Source of the DNA: Tillandsia leiboldiana
Lineage: Eukaryota > Streptophyta > Magnoliopsida > Poales > Bromeliaceae
Assembly: GCA_029204045.2 (NCBI GenBank)
Contig: CM055066.1
Span: 18,052,484-18,116,483 of the forward strand
Direction of reading: 5' to 3'
DNA: 64,000 nt
The position numbers and the translations under genes were made by a program. Shown here one piece after another: positions 55,831-64,000 of the stretch; the first letter of the stretch is position 1, and every line of letters starts with the position of its first letter. The notes below the pieces were generated by a model. It saw nothing but the letters and a program-made list of their open reading frames with translations. It made no database searches and was not told the origin of the DNA.

Positions 55831-57219
55831 ATGGCTCGCACTCGGCGTGGTGCTGGTGGTGGTCAAGGGACTGGCATGGGTCGGGGCGCTGCCCAAGCAA
55901 CTGCTGAAAGTGGGGGCCCAGAGATTCCCGACAGAATGCAAAGATTTGAGGACCAGTTGGCTCAAATGGCTGCAATGATACAGCAGTACATGCAGCGGGA
56001 GGCTAATGTTCCTGCTGCACCTGCACCACCTGCAGCACCAGCCTCTGCGACTGAGGGACCTCCTGTTCCTCCTGCACCAGTACCACCGGCTGAATCGGTT
56101 GCATCTGAAGCCGTTGCTGCAACTGTAGATGCTCCCGGGGTGGCAGGGGGTAACAATCCTAACAATCCTGCGGCCCTGGAAGCTGCCAGAGCAACGTACA
56201 AGGAAGAAAGATCAAGAGTCAGGGGAGTCTTGCTGGAGTTTAATAAATTCAAGCCCCAAGAATTCTCAGGCCGTGAAAAGGACCCCTGGGCCCTTGAAGA
56301 ATGGCTAAACCACATGGAGAAGCTGTTTAGAGATTTGGACACTGAAGAGCAAGATAAGGTGACGCTGGGGGTGCACTGCCTCGGTATCAGCGCAAGCTTA
56401 TGGTGGCTGCGCTACCAACGCCACAATTTTGCTCCTGATGCACCTAAGCCTACCTGGGAGCAATTTAGGGCGGCTCTGTACCACCGCTACCTAAAGGAGA
56501 CAGCACGAGAGGCATTAGAGCGAGACTTGGAAAACATGCGCCAAGGAGACCACACCGTGAGGGAGTACGAAGAAGAATTTACAAAAATTGCTGACCTGGT
56601 GCCACAAGCGGTGCAGGACGAGCGTCACAAGGTTAGATTATTTACTCAACGCCTGCGACACGAGATCCGGCGTCAGTTGTCTTCACATTTGATCACCGAC
56701 TACGACGAATGTATCGAGCGCTGCCTTGCCATTGAGGCTGAATTGACAATCTCCCGGGCTGAGCGGGCAGCGATGGATAAAGTAAAAGGGATGAAGCGAC
56801 AGTTCGCTGGAAATGGGGAGGGATCATCTGGATCAAATAGAAGACCCCCTAGACCCCCAGGAAATCAGAACCAAGCCAGTGGTTCTCGGACCTTCAATCG
56901 ACAACAAAGGGTGAGGCCTTGCGTCTTCTGCGGGGCAGATCATCAACCCATGACTTGCAACCTGCGCCACGGAAGATGCTATAATTGTGGTCAGCCTGGC
57001 CATATCTCTGCTAACTGCCCGCGGAGATCTGCTGCGAACCCACCAGCATTGGCTGTGCCACCTCTTGCTGTCCGGCCTCCAGCGCCAACCCAGAGCGTGG
57101 CTGCCTCAAATCGTCTTTCATCGCGCCAAACTGAGGGACCCCGCCAAGTGACGGGAGGACGGGTCTATGCTCTGACACAGCATGGCGAGCCGTCAGGGGA
57201 AGGCCCATCGGGAGCTTGA
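55831..57219 (+). CDS. gag: Gag protein of TR-GAG element 2
   Basis: Intact 462-codon gag, about 90% identical to that at 566-1945 by eye and same layout: basic Gly-rich start, Pro/Ala linker, gag core (WALEEWLNHMEKLF onward, here with FNKFKPQEFSGREKDPWALE), CX2CX3HX4C (CVFCGADHQPMTC) and zinc knuckle CYNCGQPGHISANC. It also stops shortly after GRVYALTQ, where protease would begin. A few amino-acid and indel differences (such as three extra residues in the Pro/Ala linker) but no frameshift or stop, which in this otherwise decayed neighbourhood suggests recent amplification or selection on Gag. It would depend on an autonomous partner for RT and IN. Confidence 0.9.
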   Translation: MARTRRGAGGGQGTGMGRGAAQATAESGGPEIPDRMQRFEDQLAQMAAMIQQYMQREANVPAAPAPPAAPASATEGPPVPPAPVPPAESVASEAVAATVDAPGVAGGNNPNNPAALEAARATYKEERSRVRGVLLEFNKFKPQEFSGREKDPWALEEWLNHMEKLFRDLDTEEQDKVTLGVHCLGISASLWWLRYQRHNFAPDAPKPTWEQFRAALYHRYLKETAREALERDLENMRQGDHTVREYEEEFTKIADLVPQAVQDERHKVRLFTQRLRHEIRRQLSSHLITDYDECIERCLAIEAELTISRAERAAMDKVKGMKRQFAGNGEGSSGSNRRPPRPPGNQNQASGSRTFNRQQRVRPCVFCGADHQPMTCNLRHGRCYNCGQPGHISANCPRRSAANPPALAVPPLAVRPPAPTQSVAASNRLSSRQTEGPRQVTGGRVYALTQHGEPSGEGPSGA

Positions 57220-57342
57220 AATGTTGAAACAACGATGTAATAAATTAATACTTAGAAAACTGATATTTTGGGTGTTTTAGAAAACTTTTAAAGTATGTTT
57301 TGTTAAGTTTCGGGGATGAAACTTCTTAGAAGTTGTGGGTGA

Positions 57343-60300
57343 TGTAGTAATCTAGAATTTAAAAGTCTCTGTTTACTTTTAAATATTTAAAATTTATCAA
57401 TTTTGGCAAAAGTGGAAAGATAATAGGTCAATAGTGGGCCCAGAGATATCGACTTTTGATCGGGGTCTGATCTGGAAAATCCGAGATCACCATTGCGATC
57501 GTCTCGTCGAAACATAGAAGTTTCATATTCATATGTTTCGATCCGACGGTCGGATCTTCCAGAAATCAGAAATCAAAAAGCGGGCCCCGCGACTTAAAGT
57601 GAATAGTAACCCTCGATTTTTAATCCCTCGCAAGCACTAACGGCCAAACTACTATCTGGGATTTTAACATAGGAGTATGAGTAATGGATCCTAGCTAATT
57701 TCGACGTTCTAAGCGCAATGGCACTGACGGATTTCGCGTTTGGCGACCCGGGTGCATCGAAGTGCGTGCCACGCGCGATAATTCGACGAACTTTATGGAA
57801 CGACTTTTAATCCGAGCATCGAACAAACCAAACAAACACGCTACCTGATAGGTCTCGACGAGCCGGACATCGTGACGAAGTCCGCTTCGCAATTCGGCGA
57901 ACAGTTTGTCTCGAAATGCGTGAAAAGTGCCGAAAATTGGACTAAATTGTGTAAGAACCTAATATTTTATGTGCCTAAATGTTAGGGCTTCATACCATAA
58001 GGGGTTTGGTGCATTTTGCACCCACTGAGAAAGCCACGGAACAATAGGGTTAGGTTTGAACCCGGTTGAGGAAGAAATTGCAACCTTTGGCTCTTGGGCT
58101 ACTCGTGGGAGGTTACACGAGGTGCTCTTGGGATTCATAACTCCCAAGAGTTAATCCTCATAACCTCGGGTGCTGGGGTGGCCGAGGGACACAACTCCAT
58201 TAGAGAGGAGCCCGAGAGAGAGAGAGAAGGGAGAAAGTTGGAACCAAACCTCACCAAACCTTGTTCTGGAGCTGTGGTGGTGTTCCTCTGTGCCAGAGAA
58301 CCTTGCTGGAGTTGCCGTGGCCGCGCGTGCAAGAGGGACAGGTTCCGGCTTCATCCCATCTTCTTCAACCTAGGCCAAGGTAAGGATTACCGAACCAAAG
58401 GTTGGTTGAACCCGAGACCCTTAGCAGTGGCTTTGTTAGGCCCTAAGCATGCTCCCTGCACAGTCTGAGCTCCCCATGCACACTGGTTAGCCGGCGGGAG
58501 AGACATATCGCCGGAAACCTAGCCAAGCTCCGCCGCGACCGTTCTCCACAACCGCTGGACCAAATACAACACTAAAATCACGGGAAAAATCTGTAGGAGA
58601 TGAGTACCATCTCCACCAAATTTGGTGGAGTTTGGTTGAGTAACCACCTCGCAGTCTTGAACCCTAATTTTGGGTTTCTGGCACCTTCGGCCGAGCTTTT
58701 TGCTCCGGCGCCGGCAGGCTACCCCACCACCGGCCACCTGCCCAAAACTCTTCTTGGGATCGGGGGAAGTCCATCCATGCCTTTGCATGGCATCCATGCA
58801 GCCCGAATGAGGGCCGGCCATGGATGGCCCGAGCTTGAGGCCATTAATGGCGGCCGGTAATCCGGCGACCTCCGACGGCGAGGACAAGGCCAGACCTTCC
58901 TAAAAGCTTGCTAGGAAGCTTGTGGTGCTGTTCCTTGCACCTTAAAATCAACCATTGTAAAGTTGCCATTGTTGGTAAAAGCTTCAAAACCGAGCTTGCC
59001 ACCGCCGTGCCGCCGCCGTGTTCTGTTGCCGGCCACAGGCACAGGAAGGTTTCCCGAGGGATTTAGCACCTGTTGGTGCTTTTGGTTGGGTCCCAGAACC
59101 TCGGGTTGATTGATCACGATTTTCAATGCATTGAGCTTCATCTTCTTCCCGAGCTCCGGCCAACCCGAGGGTGTTGGGTCGAAACCAAAATGATGGAATT
59201 GTTCCTGCAACTCCAAGGAATGTTTCCATCCAAGTTATTTGCCCTGTGGTCCAGTAATTGCAGAGAACTAGCTTGAGATTGGTTGTATGTGGTTGTTAAC
59301 AAATTATGCCCACTAGATGTTTGATAAAATGCCTGAGAGAGGAAAAATGTGGAATTTGGGTTTTCTGTAAAAATGAATGATGCTCCAAAAAGTCCCCTGA
59401 GCTTGATGCTCACTTCGGATCAAACAGATTCTGTGTGGAACTAAGTTTGGAGCATCGTACACATTGTTAGAGAACAAGGCTTTGGATCTCTTTGATCCAG
59501 CAAGTTCTGGGCTGCCCAAAGGTGCGTCCTAGTGTCCTGGCACTGTCCAGAGGTAGTTTTATATACAAAGTTTTAACAGATGTTGAATGGATTGAAGGTT
59601 AGTGTATAAACTAGCTTTAGGTTAGATAGTTGGCTAAAGTCCTGCTTTTGGACTGTTTGAAAAATTGTAACAGTGAGCTTTTGACTAATTTGGGGTCACT
59701 GGACGCGATGTTCGCGTTAGATTCAGGTTTCGATGATCCGGAGAAACAAAAATGCAAAAATGGCTATGTTAGAGGAGTGTTTTATGGCCCGAAGTTTTCC
59801 TCGGGTTGCGTGCTGCCACAAATGTGTGAGCACGGTGTTCAGCAAGTTAAAGGTCACCTGCTGGAGGTGACGGCTCGTAAAAATGATTTTCTGTTTAAGA
59901 GAACGAGCGAAAACAGTGCTCAAAAAGCATTAAAAGTGCGGTTTTTGAAAACCTTAAGGGTCTAGGTAAGTTGTTGGTCGGGTTTGAGTTTTCCCTGATC
60001 AGTATTTTTTGATTCAGGTTGGCACGGTTTGCCTCTGGTTTCGAGTGTTCAGTTGATACAGTTTAGTCGCCTGCAAAACGACAGGTGGGTTTATCTTCGG
60101 TCCGGGTTTTATCAGTTCGGCCCTCTAGGGTGCGATACTGGTTGGACCCCTATTTTTGGTAGCTTAACTTAATCTCTTTGAGCCTGCTTTTCTTTGATTA
60201 TATTATATCTGCTATCTGCCTGATATATGCCTGTTATCTGTTCTATTCTGCCTTACATGATTGTTCATAGTACCTCTAGCATTTATACTTTTACTTGGAC

Positions 60301-61749
60301 CCTTCCATGGTTGATTGGTGGGCCTGTTTGTCCTGCTGATCAAATGATACACTGCTGAGCACATAGATTTACTTAACTGATATTTTACCCAGCTTCGTAG
60401 GGTCGCCGGAGTCTGTTCTTGTTTGATAGGACAAAGGCACTGCTCTGCGAGGTTTGGACCGAAAACCCAAGCTTCGTAGTGTCGCCTGAGTCTGTTCTTG
60501 TTTGATAGGACGAGGGCAACGCTCTTCGAGGTTTGGACTTTTCAAAACAGTTTTCTTAAAAATATGTGTTTAAGTTTTGTATCATTTGGTTGGTTTGTGT
60601 GGTTGAGTTGAGTTTATCTGTGAGCTTCCGTTGAGAGAGATTTGCCTTGATCTTGCATTTGAGTTATGTTCTGTTGATGATCTTGCATTGAGTTGAGATA
60701 TTATTATTGTTGCATCCCTGAAGGGATTATTATCTGGCTTTTTGCCGATTACCCGGTCAGTGGACCGTGAGCTTGAGCATTTGCGTTATGATCGCCCGCA
60801 CCGTTGTACTTCACGAACATCAGCGGATTTGCTACCCGTAGCGATGTTCTTTACCGGTAAAGTGGTTAGCAGTTGCAACCCGTGACCCTCAGTGGAGGGA
60901 ATGTCAACCAGGTGGTGCCAGGTGGGCAGCCTTGCCTGAGGTCTTGTGAAGGCCAATATGGTAGCTTGTGATTGGGTCTTTGTGTTTTCATTTATTTGAT
61001 GCATGTGTTGTTAAGTTACTTTAACATACTTCCTTGACTCTTTGATCTGCTTCTAGTTATCTACCTGTATATGATTCTTTGTGATGCCTTTGATTATAGT
61101 TTCATTGTTATCTGGCTGATTGTCCTAACTCCTTGATGCGTTGATTATCCTGATACATGTTTGTCCTGTTTTAAATTCTGCTAAAATTATCTCCTATGCT
61201 CGTACCCAGATTATAAGTTTTGCTTTCTTTACAGCACCAGTTATATATCTGCTTTACCCTAACCCATGATCTATTACTATCCTCTAGCATTGTATACTAG
61301 TAGGTACGATCTGCTATTTCTCGGCTCGTCGTGCCCACTGGGATACACTCCGGTGTGTCTCACACCCTCGGGTGACTGTTTTTCAGGTCGAGCGGGTGTC
61401 GAGATGTCGGGACGAGTTGGTGAGATCACGTGGTAGAGCTTGACCCTGGACAGCCGATAGCCAAGCACTTAGTTATTTGATGTAACAAGGAAAATGTAAT
61501 AAGTTGTTGTAATTGTGTAATTTAATATTTGTGTTATATTAGTGGTACGTAGATAGTACTCTGATTGATTGCCGAGCTAGCCGTGCATATATAGAAAAGG
61601 CTCAATCCCCAGTGGGATTGGGACTCTTCTATATATGTGGCGGTCTGTTGCGCCCTGGCTGGTTTTAAACTCTGATTTAAAAAAAAAATAAAAAAAAAAA
61701 TAATAAAAAAAAATTTTTAGACGCTGGTTTTTAAACTCGTGGCGTGATA
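57343..61749 (+). repeat. TR-GAG 2, 3' LTR (complete)
   Basis: TGTAGTAATC to GGCGTGATA. Hairpin I is at 61341-61360 (GATACAC/GTGTGTC), hairpin II near 61584-61636. A direct repeat around CTTCGTAG.GTCGCC.GAGTCTGTTCTTG lies at about 60403-60530 (period about 72 bp). Several ORFs of 60-125 codons (for example 58094-58468, 59630-59965) show no domain and sit in LTR sequence. Confidence 0.85.
61341..61360 (+). other. Hairpin I, TR-GAG 2
   Basis: GATACAC (61342-61348), TCCG loop, GTGTGTC (61353-61359) with one T-G pair, between CCCACTG and TCACACCC. The stem differs from GAGAACTAC of C and D. Confidence 0.65.
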
Positions 61750-63644
61750 CTTCTCGCAGGTGAAAATTGACCATCTTGTGGACTGTTGTGCGGACAGCGG
61801 CATTGTATTAATTGTAGGATTAATTTGTGCACCGTGTTGGTTGTTGTTGCAGTGTTCGCAGTGAGGCGGGATTTTCTTTGTTAGAGGGCGAGTTTGAAGT
61901 GGTGTTTCATGTACTTCGCGATCGAGGTGGGTGGTTGTTATATCCCTCTATTCTGACATACCCACTAGGAATATTAGAGAGATCCTTTCATTGGACATAT
62001 TGAATGATCACCTAATGGACATGCATGCTTAAACTAAAATAATGGTGAGCCTATCATATGGAAAATACTATTATGGGAATCTGATAGTGGTTGGGACTGA
62101 TACATGTTTATATGGATATGGCATTAGCACTTAACCTTGCAAGTGGAATTTACTTTCATGTTGGGATAATATGAAATGTCTTGTGGGAGGGTACCACTTG
62201 AGGATCTTTTGGACATGCATAGGTGGATGATTTAGTTGAGGGAAATTTGTGGATTTTAGACATGTGTGGTTGGATAATGATTTTAGCATGATGGTTATAT
62301 CTATGCGGGGCTATTGATTGACACACATGTGGAACCACTATTTGTCACACTTTCTTTATCTTTCATGAGGACATATGCATGCTTGTATGGTCATCTAGAT
62401 AGGCCACTATTTGTTGCTACACTATTATATTGGAACTTGACTTAGGAGAAACCATGCTTGCTTCTTTCTCCTTATTCTTTAGTCAGGTGGTTCTTGTTGC
62501 TCGGGTTTGAGCAGGGGTACGGGATAGTGTAGCCGGGACCTTAGGGTCGAGGACAGGTGGTATTTGATTATGGGTTGTGGGGTATTGCGGCTACCGTGGA
62601 TAGTAGGCGGTAGACCGGATACAGATTATTTTACCCAATTTTGGATTGGGGGTTATTATGGCTACCGCGGATAGTAGGCGGTTGACCGGATGTCGGATGT
62701 GGGACATGATTGTGATTGTGGGATAGTTCGGTGACCGCGGATATTGGGCGGTTGACCGGATACAGATTATTTTACCCGATTTTGGATTGGGGGTTATTAC
62801 GGCTACCGCGGATAGAAGGCGGTTGACCGGATGTCGGATGTGGGACATGCTTGTGATTGTGGGTTAGTTCGGTGACCGCGGATATTGGGCGGTTGACCGG
62901 GTGTCGGTTGTTGGGCTTGATTGTTGACAGTGGGTATCACGGCGACCGCGGATATTAGGCGGTTGACCGGATGGTTACTTATGCATCGGATTGGGGATCG
63001 GGTTTCCCTTTAGTAGATGGGTTTTCCCACTTTGATCAGAGTCGTGATCCAGTCCTGCTATAGTGAGATATCGAGTTCCCCTCTAGAGCGTTGGGGAGTT
63101 CCCCTTTAGAGCGTGGGGGTCAGACAGTGCTTGAGTTTGTTATCACACCGGCGCGGCTTTATATGCCCGGTGATGCTTTCCTCGTGTGGGTCGCTCCCCT
63201 CGAGTTCCCCTCCGGAGTGTCGGGGTCAGGTAGTTATGGAGTTTTGCTATCACATCGGCGCGGCTTTATTTGCCCGATGATGAGGGCGACAGCAGGCAGT
63301 ACCAGTCTTTACTGGTGGATAGATTGGGTTACCAGGACAGTTTGGTTACTGATGCATTTAGAGGCATAGTTGTGGTAGTTTCTTTTTTTCAGCAGTTTTG
63401 TTGTTTCCCACTCTTCTTCTCCCTTTTGCCTCTAGTAGACCTAGTGGGTGCGTCGGAGTTTGAGGCGTTACCCACTAGGGGAGGCTACTGGTTTACTAGT
63501 AGTTCTCACCCCCATTTTCCTTTCCTCTTTGTCTTCTACTTTGTTTTGCAATGTCTTCTGCGGGTGCTGCTGGGTTTTCAGCGGCGGGTCGAGGTGAGAG
63601 GACGGCTGAGTAGATAGATCTCGAGGCAGGATTAGCGAGTTAGC
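61750..63644 (+). repeat. Fragment of a plus-strand gypsy LTR
   Basis: 63000-63215 matches the reverse complement of about 5005-5130 in the element B LTR (TTTCCCACTTTGATCA, GGGTCGCTCCCCTCGAG). 63430-63530 has the CCCACTA...TTCTCACCCC hairpin I context. So this is LTR sequence of a B/D relative, cut off before hairpin II by the copia LTR at 63645. About 61750-62500 is otherwise unrecognised and shows no gene. Confidence 0.65.
62585..62985 (+). repeat. 70-bp tandem repeat (ACCGCGGATA...GGCGGTTGACCGG)
   Basis: Six units with cores at 62591, 62661, 62731, 62803, 62872 and 62942. Alternate units resemble each other more, suggesting a 140-bp dimer. One unit equivalent is present in element B (reverse complement near 5230-5265). 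Confidence 0.85.
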
Positions 63645-64000
63645 TGTGTAGGTTTTTAATAATAAGGATCCACCAGGATCTAAATAGGTACTATCAAACA
63701 ACTAGAGGGGGGGTGAATAGGTGTAATACTTAAAAACAAATCTCAGTGCAAAATAAAAACCAATGCGGAAAATAAAAACAGCACACCGAGATTTACGTGG
63801 AAACTCCAATCCAGGAGAAAAACCACGGGACCAACACGCAATAACAATCCACTAAGAATAGAAGAATAACAAGGTGATTACCGACTCCACGGACTCAACC
63901 CCTCCTTCAACTTCTTCAGACCTTGCGCTCCACCGATTGCACGTCCACTACACACGTTCGAATCCACGAACGCCACTCGAATCCACGAGCACACGTTTCG
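63645..64000 (-). repeat. Second copia LTR, diverged, minus strand (partial)
   Basis: Reverse complement resembles the end of the 53932-55284 LTR (GGATCTAAATAGG, CTAGAGGGGGG, GGTGAATAGGTGTAA, CCACGGGACC). It contains hairpins of the constant-loop type (63881-63892, 63955-63972, 63976-63989) and runs off the window. The left edge is approximate. Confidence 0.75.

Larger units (their letters stand above)
55285..61749 (+). mobile_element. TR-GAG element 2 (gag-only gypsy)
   Basis: 5' LTR remnant 55285-55660, PBS, gag, decayed PPT and a full 3' LTR 57343-61749 (4.4 kb, ending GGCGTGATA). The missing first 4 kb of the 5' LTR should lie to the left of the copia insertion and is not in the assembled sequence. 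CTTCT (61750-61754) would be the right target copy. Confidence 0.85.

Noticed and set aside
59630..59965. 111-codon ORF in the TR-GAG 2 LTR as a possible host gene
   Set aside because: Wholly inside the LTR, with no recognisable domain or gene structure.

Overview
Plant nuclear repeat DNA. I see no convincing host gene, rRNA or tRNA gene. Everything identifiable is LTR retrotransposon sequence: large-LTR Ty3/gypsy derivatives without pol, one Sirevirus-like Ty1/copia element, one Cassandra-like TRIM unit, and one 100-N assembly gap (12740-12839). An angiosperm is certain from the element types (tRNA-iMet primer sites, Sirevirus, Cassandra-like 5S LTR). A monocot is plausible, but I cannot name the species.

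Layout. 1-3799: TR-GAG element A (gag-only gypsy), whose 3' LTR is split by element B. 3800-12739: element B, minus strand, LARD-like (3.9 kb LTR, 3.5 kb non-coding interior), whose far LTR runs into the gap. 12840-44204: element E, plus strand (LTR about 4.5 kb, non-coding interior 15734-18003). Its 3' LTR is split by element C (21068-33223, minus, TSD GTTTA) and element D (33677-43196, minus, TSD GTCGG). C carries a 399-bp Cassandra-like unit in one LTR (28201-28599). 44205-55284: Sirevirus-like copia element, with E sitting in its 5' LTR and the copia itself inserted in the 5' LTR of TR-GAG element 2 (55285-61749). 61750-63644: fragment of another gypsy LTR. 63645-64000: a second, diverged copia LTR on the minus strand.

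How they relate. Reading the junctions gives the order TR-GAG 2, then copia, then E, then C and D. My by-eye LTR-pair differences agree: copia about 2.3%, E about 0.5%, D about 0.4%, C about 0.2%. The two TR-GAG elements keep intact 459- and 462-codon gag genes but stop just where protease would begin. B, C, D and E keep primer site, polypurine tract and LTRs but only scraps of gag, so all would need proteins from autonomous relatives. The copia element has an intact gag, a pol that lost protease and the integrase zinc domain, and an env-like gene with its own promoter-like module and a 5'-UTR intron.

The most unusual signal is RNA-structural. The copia LTR leader holds about eight consecutive hairpins that share one loop (TGGAYT) on different, self-complementary stems. 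Five gypsy families share two hairpins at fixed places near the LTR end whose stems differ between families but stay paired. The LTR of E contains a run of short inverted repeats over about 1.1 kb.
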